Shown here piece by piece: positions 1 through 5,186 of a DNA stretch of 5,186 nucleotides. Positions within the stretch are counted from its first letter, which is position 1. Every line of letters starts with the position of its first letter. Origin of the DNA: JBFKUL01 sp041635755 (GTDB taxonomy: Bacteria; Pseudomonadota; Gammaproteobacteria; Burkholderiales; SG8-39). Both the position numbers and the translations under genes were made by a program. Below the pieces are notes generated by a model. The model was given only the letters and a program-made list of their open reading frames with translations, was not told where the DNA came from and made no database searches. Where the stretch lies: the NCBI GenBank assembly GCA_041635755.1, contig JBFKUL010000230.1, positions 1-5,186 on the forward strand, read 5' to 3'.

Positions 1-1392
1 CCCACGATTCTCAATGTCGGCCTCGAGATGCTGGCGGCGGGTCCGCGCGCAGCGGGCGCGGCCGTGACGCACCTCGACTGGCGCCCGCCCGGTGACGGCA
101 ACCCGGCGCTGGCGCGCGCCCTGGCGCAGCTCGCGGGCGACGCGCGCACCGATGCAGCCAACGAGGCTGCCGTCGCGCGCATGCTCGCCGCCCGGCCGCG
201 CCTCGTCGACGTCGCGCTGCGCGCGGACGAAATCTGGCCACAGCTCTGGTCGGGTGGCACGCGTACGCTCACGCACGCCGGCGCGCCGGTGTCCTGGAAG
301 GCGATGTGCGAGCCGATGAAGGGCACCTTGATCGGCGCGATGCTCTACGAAGGCTGGGCACGCGACGAGGCCGAGGCGCGCCGGCGGCTCGGCGCCGGCG
401 AGGTGCGGTTCGTGCAGAACCATGACCTGAGCGCGGTCGGACCGATGTCGGGGACCATCTCGCCGTCGATGCCGCTGTTCGTGGTGCGCGACGCCACGCA
501 CGGCCAGAGGGCCTACACCAATCTGAGCGAAGGCATCGGCAGGGTACTGCGCTTCGGCGCCTATGGCCCGGAGGTCACCGCCCGGCTGAAGTGGCTCGGC
601 GACACGGTCGCGCCGGCGCTCAAGTCGGCGCTGGCCGCGCTCGAGGGCGGCATCGACCTCAAGGCGATCCAGTCGCAGGCGCTGCTGATGGGCGACGAGG
701 TGCACAGCCGCAACGCCGCGGCGACGGCGCTGTTCCACATGTCGATCGGCGGTGCACTCGCCGGCAGCGCCTTCGATCGCGCGAAGTGCCGCGAGGTGCT
801 GGCGTTCATCGCCGCCACGTCGCAGTTTTTCCTCAACCTGTCGATGGCCGCATCGAAAGCGATCATGGACGCGGCTCACGGCGTCGAGCGCGCGTCAATC
901 GTCACCGCGATCGCGCGCAACGGGGTCACCACCGCGATCCGCGTCAGCGGGCTCGGCGCGCGCTGGTTCGAAGCGCCGTCGGACGTTCCGGTGGGGCTTT
1001 TCTTCCCGGGGTTCGCGCAGCACGACGCCAATCCCGATCTCGGCGACAGCGCGATCTGCGAGACCGCGGGCTACGGCGGGCAGGCTCTTGCAGCTGCGCC
1101 CGCGCTGGTGCAGCTGGTCGGTGGCACCGTGGCCGAGGCCATCGCCACGTCACGCGAGATGGTCCATATCACCTGGACGCGAAACCCGGCCCTGTCGTTA
1201 CCGAACCTGGATTTCGCAGGGGCGCCGGCCGGCATTGACGTGCGAAAGGTCGTCGACACCGGCATCCGGCCGGTGCTGACCACTGGCATCGCGCACCGCC
1301 AGGCGGGCATCGGGCAGATCGGCGCCGGCATCGTGCGCGTACCGATGGCCTGCTTCACGCAAGCCGTCTGGGCGCTGGCCGAGTACCGCTAG
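1..1392 (+). CDS. DUF1116 (YlbE/AllG-like) protein, 5'-partial
   Basis: Member of the DUF1116 family. In E. coli the family member YlbE (AllG) works with FdrA (AllF) and YlbF (AllH) as oxamate carbamoyltransferase in allantoin breakdown; whether this homologue has that activity is unknown. The reading frame is open from base 1. The nine codons before the first ATG (base 28) encode a stretch with NVGLE, which matches the usual family N-terminus, so ATG 28 is probably not the start and a short N-terminal piece is missing. Counting from ATG 28, family-like blocks are DWRPP (17-21), CEPMKG (94-99), the AVGPM and SPSMP segment (136-149), MGDEVHSRN (221-229), FFLNLSMAA (267-275), RVSGLG (305-310), ANPDLGDSAI (334-343) and IDVRKVVDTGI (403-413). 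The 463 visible residues are somewhat longer than E. coli YlbE (about 420). There is no signal peptide or membrane segment, so it is likely cytoplasmic. Family is sure; function is inferred. Confidence 0.9.
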   Translation, partial: PTILNVGLEMLAAGPRAAGAAVTHLDWRPPGDGNPALARALAQLAGDARTDAANEAAVARMLAARPRLVDVALRADEIWPQLWSGGTRTLTHAGAPVSWKAMCEPMKGTLIGAMLYEGWARDEAEARRRLGAGEVRFVQNHDLSAVGPMSGTISPSMPLFVVRDATHGQRAYTNLSEGIGRVLRFGAYGPEVTARLKWLGDTVAPALKSALAALEGGIDLKAIQSQALLMGDEVHSRNAAATALFHMSIGGALAGSAFDRAKCREVLAFIAATSQFFLNLSMAASKAIMDAAHGVERASIVTAIARNGVTTAIRVSGLGARWFEAPSDVPVGLFFPGFAQHDANPDLGDSAICETAGYGGQALAAAPALVQLVGGTVAEAIATSREMVHITWTRNPALSLPNLDFAGAPAGIDVRKVVDTGIRPVLTTGIAHRQAGIGQIGAGIVRVPMACFTQAVWALAEYR

Positions 1393-1455
1393 CAGCCACC
1401 GCTCGGGCAAGGGCGCGGGCAGGCGCGACCCGCTCGTCGCAGCGGCCGGCGTGCA

Positions 1456-1483
1456 GGGCCCGCACGTGTTTCGACACGGACCC
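1456..1483 (+). other. Stem-loop with UUCG loop, possible weak terminator
   Basis: CGTGT (1465-1469) and ACACG (1474-1478) form a perfect 5-bp stem closing a TTCG tetraloop. A further GGG (1456-1458) can pair with CCC (1481-1483) across an asymmetric internal loop. It lies about 70 bases after the DUF1116 stop codon. There is no run of T after it, so it is not a classical intrinsic terminator. It could protect the 3' end of the upstream message, or be chance in GC-rich DNA. Confidence 0.3.
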
Positions 1484-1528
1484 ACACGAGTTCGTATTTG
1501 CGCCACGCGGGCATCGATCAGTTTCGGT

Positions 1529-1541
1529 CCGATATAATCGG
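1529..1541. repeat. Inverted repeat over the -10 box, possible operator
   Basis: CCGAT (1529-1533) and ATCGG (1537-1541) are perfect 5-base inverted arms around ATA, centred on the TATAAT box. The hexamer TCGGTC also occurs twice as a direct repeat, at 1524-1529 and 1538-1543, 14 bases apart start to start. A repressor binding here would block the promoter, but I recognise no known regulator site. The arms are short enough to be chance. Confidence 0.25.
1533..1538 (+). promoter_or_regulatory. Candidate sigma-70 -10 box upstream of etfB
   Basis: An exact TATAAT lies 31 bases before the etfB start, in a short A/T-richer patch of otherwise GC-rich DNA. Transcription would start near 1545 and leave a leader of about 25 bases. 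No recognisable -35 element sits 15-19 bases upstream (the 17-base position reads GGCATC), and there is no TGn extended -10. If this is real, the promoter may need an activator or be modest in strength. The hexamer overlaps a small inverted repeat. Confidence 0.5.
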
Positions 1542-1551
1542 TCACTCCCTC

Positions 1552-1559
1552 AAGGCAGG
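1552..1559 (+). promoter_or_regulatory. Ribosome binding site for etfB
   Basis: AAGGCAGG lies 10 bases before ATG 1570. It has two partial matches to the Shine-Dalgarno core (AAGG and AGG). Together with the match of MKVLVSVKRV to the EtfB N-terminus, it fixes the start at 1570 and not at the in-frame TTG 1498. Confidence 0.5.
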
Positions 1560-1569
1560 CCCTCAGCCC

Positions 1570-2319
1570 ATGAAAGTCCTGGTCAGCGTCAAGCGCGTGG
1601 TCGATTACAACGTCAAGGTGCGCGTCAAGGCCGACGGCACCGGCGTCGAGACCGCCAACGTCAAGATGTCGATGAACCCCTTCGACGAGATCGCAGTCGA
1701 GGAGGCGATGCGCCTCAAGGAAGCCGGCACGGCGAAAGAGATCGTGGCGGTCTCGTGCGGGCCGCAGGCCTGCCAGGAAACGCTTCGCACCGCGCTCGCA
1801 ATCGGCGCCGACCGCGCAATTCTGGTGCAGGCCGACGGCGAGCTGCAGCCGCTCGCGGTCGCGAAACTGCTCAAGGCGGTGTGCGACAAGGAAAAGCCCG
1901 ACCTCGTCATCATGGGCAAGCAGGCGATCGACGACGACTCGAACCAGACCGGGCAGATGCTCGCCGCGCTGCTCGGCCGGCCGCAGGCGACCTTCGCCTC
2001 CAAGGTGACGATCGCCGAGGGCAAAGCGCAGGTGACGCGGGAAGTCGACGGCGGCCTCGACACCCTGTCGATCAAGCTGCCCGCGGTGATCACCACCGAC
2101 CTGCGCCTGAACGAGCCGCGCTACGTGACGCTGCCGAACATCATGAAGGCGAAGAAAAAGACGCTCGAGACGCTCAAGCCCGACGCGCTGAAGGTGGACG
2201 TTGCGCCGCGCCTGGAAACGCTCAAGGTGAGCGAGCCGCCGAAGCGCAAAGGCGGCATCAAGGTGCCCGACGCCAAGGCGCTGGTCGACAAGCTGCGCAA
2301 CGAGGCAAAAGTTATCTAG
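1570..2319 (+). CDS. etfB: Electron transfer flavoprotein subunit beta
   Basis: Beta subunit of the EtfAB heterodimer, which takes electrons from acyl-CoA dehydrogenases in the cytoplasm and passes them to ETF-ubiquinone oxidoreductase. The 249-residue length is normal for bacterial EtfB, and the N-terminus MKVLVSVKRVVDYN is typical. The AMP-binding region is seen in CGPQACQET (63-71) and GKQAIDDDSNQTGQM (116-130), including N125, Q126 and T127. The dehydrogenase recognition loop is RYVTLPNIMKAKKK (184-197). L188 corresponds to the human anchor residue L195. The segment VDGGLDTL (159-166) has Asp164 where Glu is usual in the ETF beta signature, a conservative change. It is the first gene of the etfB-etfA-dehydrogenase cluster, behind a candidate promoter. 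It reads as a canonical, bifurcation-independent (group I) ETF and is very close to the mitochondrial type. The product call is near certain. Confidence 0.98.
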   Translation: MKVLVSVKRVVDYNVKVRVKADGTGVETANVKMSMNPFDEIAVEEAMRLKEAGTAKEIVAVSCGPQACQETLRTALAIGADRAILVQADGELQPLAVAKLLKAVCDKEKPDLVIMGKQAIDDDSNQTGQMLAALLGRPQATFASKVTIAEGKAQVTREVDGGLDTLSIKLPAVITTDLRLNEPRYVTLPNIMKAKKKTLETLKPDALKVDVAPRLETLKVSEPPKRKGGIKVPDAKALVDKLRNEAKVI

Positions 2320-2330
2320 AAGCAACATCA

Positions 2331-2352
2331 GGCGGGGAGAGGCCGACCCGCC
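2331..2352 (+). other. Stem-loop in the etfB-etfA gap
   Basis: GGCGGG (2331-2336) and CCCGCC (2347-2352) form a perfect 6-bp GC stem with a 10-base loop, starting 11 bases after the etfB stop codon. No T run follows, so it should not stop transcription efficiently. It could tune mRNA stability between the two cistrons. The rest of the 75-base gap holds an 8-base palindrome, CACCGGTG (2358-2365), and the etfA ribosome binding site. Confidence 0.3.
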
Positions 2353-2376
2353 CGGCTCACCGGTGCTAACGTTTTC

Positions 2377-2383
2377 GAGGGGA
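2377..2383 (+). promoter_or_regulatory. Ribosome binding site for etfA
   Basis: GAGGGGA is a good Shine-Dalgarno match ending 11 bases before ATG 2395. The spacing is somewhat long but workable. It supports independent translation initiation of etfA and not coupling to etfB, which ends 75 bases upstream. Confidence 0.55.
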
Positions 2384-2394
2384 TTTTCCACCAC

Positions 2395-3333
2395 ATGACC
2401 GTCCTGGTTTTCGCCGAGCACGACAACAAGAGCGTCAAGAAGTCGACGCTGAACACGATCACGGCCGCGCAGAAGATTGGTGGCGACGTCCATGTTCTCG
2501 TCGCGGGGCATGAATGCGCGGGGGCCGCCAAGGCGGCGGCGCAGGTTGCCGGCGTGGCCAAGGTGCTGCACGCCGACGCCAAGCAGCTCGACGACGAGAT
2601 CGCCGAGAACGTCGCCGCACTAATGGTTGGGCTCGCCAAGAACTACTCGCACCTGCTCGCACCGGCCACTTCGAACGGCAAGAACGTGATGCCGCGCGTC
2701 GCGGCGCTGCTCGACGTGCAGCAGGTCTCGGACATCATCTCGGTGGAGAGTCCCGACACCTTTGTGCGCCCGATCTACGCCGGCAACGCGCTCGCCACCG
2801 TCAAGTCGAAAGACAAGATCAAGGTCATTACGGTACGCACCACGGGCTTCGACGCTGTGGCCGACAGCGGCGGATCCGCGCCGGTCGAAAAGGTCGAGGC
2901 GCCCGCCGACAGCGGCCTGTCCTCGTTCGTCGGACGCGAGGTGTCCAAGTCGGAGCGCCCTGAGCTCACCTCGGCCAAGGTCATCGTTTCGGGCGGGCGC
3001 GGCATGGCAAATGGCGAGAACTTCAAGAAAGTGCTCGAGCCGCTGGCCGACCAGCTCGGCGCCGCGATGGGCGCCTCGCGCGCCGCGGTGGACGCCGGGT
3101 TCGTGCCGAACGACTGGCAGGTCGGCCAGACCGGCAAGATCGTGGCGCCCGATCTCTATGTCGCGGTCGGCATCTCGGGCGCCATCCAGCACCTCGCCGG
3201 GATGAAGGACAGCCGCGTCATCGTGGCAATCAACAAGGACGAGGAGGCGCCGATCTTCTCGGTGGCCGACTACGGTATCGTCGGCGATTTGTTCCAGGTC
3301 GTGCCGCAGGTCCTCGAGGAACTCAAGAAATAA
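2395..3333 (+). CDS. etfA: Electron transfer flavoprotein subunit alpha
   Basis: FAD-carrying alpha subunit of the EtfAB heterodimer. At 312 residues it has the normal length. The N-terminal domain (about 1-190) begins MTVLVFAEHD. The C-terminal FAD domain (about 191-312) begins near VIVSGGRGM (196-204). FAD-contact residues known from human ETF are all present: R202, S228 and R229 in GASRAAVDAG, Q242, Q245 and T246 in WQVGQTGK, H266, N280 and D298. The ETF alpha signature spans 254-280 (LYVAVGISGAIQH, then AIN). The start at 2395 fits the family N-terminus and has a Shine-Dalgarno match upstream. It follows etfB by 75 bases and precedes the dehydrogenase gene by 12, so the three are probably co-transcribed. 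No odd residues or breaks were seen. It should deliver electrons to ETF-ubiquinone oxidoreductase, which is not in this window. Confidence 0.98.
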   Translation: MTVLVFAEHDNKSVKKSTLNTITAAQKIGGDVHVLVAGHECAGAAKAAAQVAGVAKVLHADAKQLDDEIAENVAALMVGLAKNYSHLLAPATSNGKNVMPRVAALLDVQQVSDIISVESPDTFVRPIYAGNALATVKSKDKIKVITVRTTGFDAVADSGGSAPVEKVEAPADSGLSSFVGREVSKSERPELTSAKVIVSGGRGMANGENFKKVLEPLADQLGAAMGASRAAVDAGFVPNDWQVGQTGKIVAPDLYVAVGISGAIQHLAGMKDSRVIVAINKDEEAPIFSVADYGIVGDLFQVVPQVLEELKK

Positions 3334-3335
3334 GC

Positions 3336-3339
3336 GAGG
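3336..3339 (+). promoter_or_regulatory. Ribosome binding site for the acyl-CoA dehydrogenase gene
   Basis: GAGG sits 6 bases before ATG 3346, right after the etfA stop codon (3331-3333). The 12-base gap leaves no room for a separate promoter, so the gene most likely reads from the etf transcript. Confidence 0.55.
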
Positions 3340-3345
3340 CTTGCC

Positions 3346-5136
3346 ATGAGCACCTACGCCGCGCCACTGAAGGACATGCGCTTCGTCATGAACGAGCTCG
3401 CCGGGCTCGGCGAGTTGGCGAAGCTGCCCGGCTTCGAGGACGCGACGCCCGATACGGTGGATGCCATTCTGGACGAGGCCGCCAGGTTCGCCTCCGGCGT
3501 GCTCGACCCCCTCAATTGGAGCGGCGACCAGGAAGGTTCGAAGTGGCAGGACGGCAAGGTCACGACGCCGAAGGGCTTCCGTGAGGCCTACAAGCAATAT
3601 GTCGAGGCCGGGTGGGGCGCGCTGCCGCTCGATCCGGAGTGGGGCGGGCAGGGGCTGCCCAAACTCGTGGCCACCGCGGTCGAAGAGATGTGGGCCTCTG
3701 CGAACATGTCGTTCTCGCTCTGCCCGCTGCTCACGCAAGGGGCGATCGAGGCGCTTCTATTGCGCGGCTCGGACGAGTTGAAGAAGCGCTTCCTGCCGAA
3801 GATGGTCGAGGGTACCTGGACCGGCACCATGAACCTCACCGAACCGCAGGCGGGCTCGGACCTGTCGCTGGTGCGGACCAAGGCGGTGCGCCAGGGCGAC
3901 CACTACCTCATCTCGGGACAGAAGATCTTCATCACCTATGGCGAGCACGATCTTGCCGAGAACATCGTGCACCTGGTGCTCGCGCGCACGCCCGATGCGC
4001 CGGAGGGCGTGAAAGGCATTTCGCTCTTCGTGGTGCCCAAGTTCGTGCTGAACGCGGACGGTTCGCTGGGCAAGCGCAACAGCGCCAACTGCGCCTCGAT
4101 CGAGCACAAGCTCGGCATCCATGCCAGCCCGACCGCGGTGATGGTGTTCGAAAACGCCGTGGGCTACCTGGTCGGCGAGGAGAACAAGGGCCTTGCCTAC
4201 ATGTTCATCATGATGAACGCCGCGCGCTTCGGCGTCGGCATGGAGGGGGTCTCGATCGCCGAGCGCGCCTTCCAGCGCGCGCTGGCTTTCGCGAAGGAGC
4301 GCCTGCAGGGACGCGACCTCACCGAAGGCGGCGGCACGGTTCCGATCATCCGCCACCCCGACGTGCGGCGCATGCTGATGCTGATGAAGTCGCAGACCGA
4401 GGCGATGCGCGCGCTCGCCTACGTGGTGGCGGCGGCGATGGACACCGCCGAGCGCCATGCCGACAAGGAAACGCGGCAGCGCATGCAGGCCTTCGTCGAC
4501 TTGATGATCCCGGTGGTCAAGGGCTGGTCAACCGAGACCGGGATCGATATCGCCTCCCTTGGCATCCAGGTGCACGGCGGCATGGGCTTCATCGAGGAAA
4601 CCGGGGCGGCTCAGCATCTGCGCGACGCGCGCATCACGACGATCTACGAAGGCACCACCGGCATCCAGGCGAACGACCTGATCGGACGCAAAATCGCGCG
4701 TGAGGGCGGCGCCACGGTGAAGGCGTGGCTGGAGCATCTGCAGCAGTTCGACGCCGAGCTGGCGAAATCCAGGCAGCCTGACATCGCCAAGGTTCGTGGC
4801 GCGCTCGCGACCGCAAGCAAGGCGCTTGCCGAGGCAGTCGAGTACCTGCTCGCCACCTTCGGTAAGGACGTCAAGGCGGCCTCGGCAGGCGCCGTGCCGT
4901 TCCTCAGGCTGATGGGGATCGTTGCCGGCGGCTGGCAGCTCGCGCGCTCGGCGCTGATCGCGGAAAGGCGCCTCGCCGAAGCCAAAGGCGACAAGGCGTT
5001 CTATCAAGCCAAGATCGCGACGGCGCGATTTTTCGCCGACCAGTTGCTGTCGCAGGCGCCAGGGCTGGCCTCCGCCGTCACCTCCGGAGGCGCGGGCGCG
5101 TTATCGCTGGACGAAGAGCAGTTTCTCGCCGCGTAG
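3346..5136 (+). CDS. Acyl-CoA dehydrogenase, long DmdC/FadE5-like type
   Basis: FAD enzyme that oxidises an acyl-CoA to the trans-2-enoyl-CoA and reduces EtfAB. At 596 residues it is the long form of the family. By family knowledge the order is a short N-terminal extension (MSTYAAPLKDMRFVMNELAG, 1-20), an alpha-helical N-domain (about 40-157), a beta middle domain starting at MNLTEPQAGSDLS (162-174), a C-terminal helical domain (about 281-450), and an extra acetyl-CoA dehydrogenase-like C-terminal domain (about 465-592). The expected catalytic base is E435 in IYEGTTGIQ (433-441). The second family signature lies around QVHGGMGFIEETG (408-420). Relatives include DmdC (methylmercaptopropionyl-CoA dehydrogenase) and mycobacterial FadE5, so substrate cannot be told from sequence; a general fatty acyl-CoA is the simplest guess. 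There is no signal peptide, so it is cytoplasmic. Its place 12 bases after etfA suggests co-expression with its electron acceptor. Automatic annotation as DmdC would be over-precise. Confidence 0.93.
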   Translation: MSTYAAPLKDMRFVMNELAGLGELAKLPGFEDATPDTVDAILDEAARFASGVLDPLNWSGDQEGSKWQDGKVTTPKGFREAYKQYVEAGWGALPLDPEWGGQGLPKLVATAVEEMWASANMSFSLCPLLTQGAIEALLLRGSDELKKRFLPKMVEGTWTGTMNLTEPQAGSDLSLVRTKAVRQGDHYLISGQKIFITYGEHDLAENIVHLVLARTPDAPEGVKGISLFVVPKFVLNADGSLGKRNSANCASIEHKLGIHASPTAVMVFENAVGYLVGEENKGLAYMFIMMNAARFGVGMEGVSIAERAFQRALAFAKERLQGRDLTEGGGTVPIIRHPDVRRMLMLMKSQTEAMRALAYVVAAAMDTAERHADKETRQRMQAFVDLMIPVVKGWSTETGIDIASLGIQVHGGMGFIEETGAAQHLRDARITTIYEGTTGIQANDLIGRKIAREGGATVKAWLEHLQQFDAELAKSRQPDIAKVRGALATASKALAEAVEYLLATFGKDVKAASAGAVPFLRLMGIVAGGWQLARSALIAERRLAEAKGDKAFYQAKIATARFFADQLLSQAPGLASAVTSGGAGALSLDEEQFLAA

Positions 5137-5144
5137 ATCGCCCT

Positions 5145-5178
5145 ACGCGAGCGCAAGCGTGGCGCACGCGAGCGTGCG
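5145..5178. repeat. Direct and inverted repeats after the dehydrogenase gene
   Basis: ACGCGAGCG occurs twice (5145-5153 and 5166-5174), 21 bases apart. The second copy lies inside a perfect inverted repeat: CGCACGC (5163-5169) and GCGTGCG (5172-5178) around GA. As RNA it would fold into a GC-rich hairpin with a CGAG loop. It starts 26 bases after the dehydrogenase stop codon, so it may be part of a terminator or a 3'-end stabiliser, but no T run is seen before the window ends at 5186. Confidence 0.4.
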
Positions 5179-5186
5179 ATCCTCGG

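Larger units (their letters stand above)
1393..1569. other. Intergenic region between DUF1116 gene and etfB
   Basis: This 177-base gap holds no convincing gene. From left to right it contains a weak GCGGG/CCCGC inverted repeat (arms 1415-1419 and 1429-1433), a stem-loop with a UUCG loop near 1465-1478, a small ACGA/TCGT dyad at 1486-1495, an exact TATAAT hexamer at 1533-1538, and a ribosome binding site just before etfB. The part from about 1490 is visibly richer in A/T than the coding DNA on either side, which suits a promoter. An open frame from TTG 1498 runs into etfB, but the family N-terminus begins at ATG 1570. Confidence 0.7.

Noticed and set aside
28..1392. ATG 28 as the true start of the DUF1116 gene
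   Set aside because: The frame is open to base 1 and the codons before ATG 28 encode the family's usual NVGLE block, so the gene continues beyond the window edge.
1415..1433. GCGGG/CCCGC inverted repeat after the DUF1116 stop as a terminator
   Set aside because: The stem is only 5 bp with a 9-base loop and no T run; such repeats are common by chance in this composition.
1498..1569. N-terminal extension of EtfB from TTG 1498
   Set aside because: The added 24 residues do not resemble EtfB, they would cover the candidate -10 box, and ATG 1570 gives the canonical N-terminus with a ribosome binding site.
1198..2571. 457-codon open frame on the minus strand
   Set aside because: It lies antisense to the DUF1116 3' end, the intergenic region and all of etfB. 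Its translation is rich in Arg, His, Leu and Asp with no family motif, as expected for a shadow frame in GC-rich DNA.
2620..3738. 372-codon open frame on the minus strand
   Set aside because: It is antisense to etfA and the start of the dehydrogenase gene, both certain genes. Its composition is of the shadow type and no motif is recognisable.
3612..4703. 363-codon open frame on the plus strand in another frame
   Set aside because: It lies wholly inside the dehydrogenase gene. The translation is low-complexity Arg, Gly and Ala, a typical out-of-frame reading.
5143..5184. Possible C-terminus of a convergent minus-strand gene
   Set aside because: Only 13 codons before a TAG are visible. A stop-free stretch of that length means nothing in GC-rich DNA, so it is not called as a gene.

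Overview
The window looks like chromosomal DNA of a GC-rich, aerobic proteobacterium, most likely a betaproteobacterium (Burkholderiales or Rhodocyclales type). This rests on the strong G/C bias at third codon positions, the etfB-etfA gene order, and protein sequences that read like betaproteobacterial family members. It is an inference from sequence character, not a database match. All genes lie on the + strand and nearly the whole window is coding.

Region 1 (1-1392) is the 3' end of a DUF1116 (YlbE/AllG-like) gene. Its first codons lie off the left edge. In relatives this family sits beside fdrA-type genes, and in E. coli it belongs to the oxamate carbamoyltransferase set. It is probably the last gene of an unrelated upstream operon. 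Region 2 (1393-1569) is a 177-base intergenic gap with a UUCG-type stem-loop, then an exact TATAAT hexamer inside a small dyad, and a ribosome binding site. This gap appears to separate two transcription units.

Region 3 (1570-5136) is a three-gene cluster: etfB, etfA and a 596-residue acyl-CoA dehydrogenase of the long, DmdC/FadE5-like type. The gaps are 75 and 12 bases. The genes make one functional unit. The dehydrogenase oxidises an acyl-CoA to the 2-enoyl-CoA and passes electrons to the EtfAB heterodimer. EtfAB would then hand them to ETF-ubiquinone oxidoreductase, which is not in the window. All cofactor and catalytic residues that can be judged by eye are present. Region 4 (5137-5186) is a short tail with a direct repeat and a strong GC-rich inverted repeat, cut by the window edge.

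I see no mobile element, CRISPR array, RNA gene or new system. This is a mostly ordinary core-metabolism segment. The points most worth a second look are the etfB promoter region, the repeats after the dehydrogenase gene, and the unknown substrate partners of the DUF1116 protein and the dehydrogenase.
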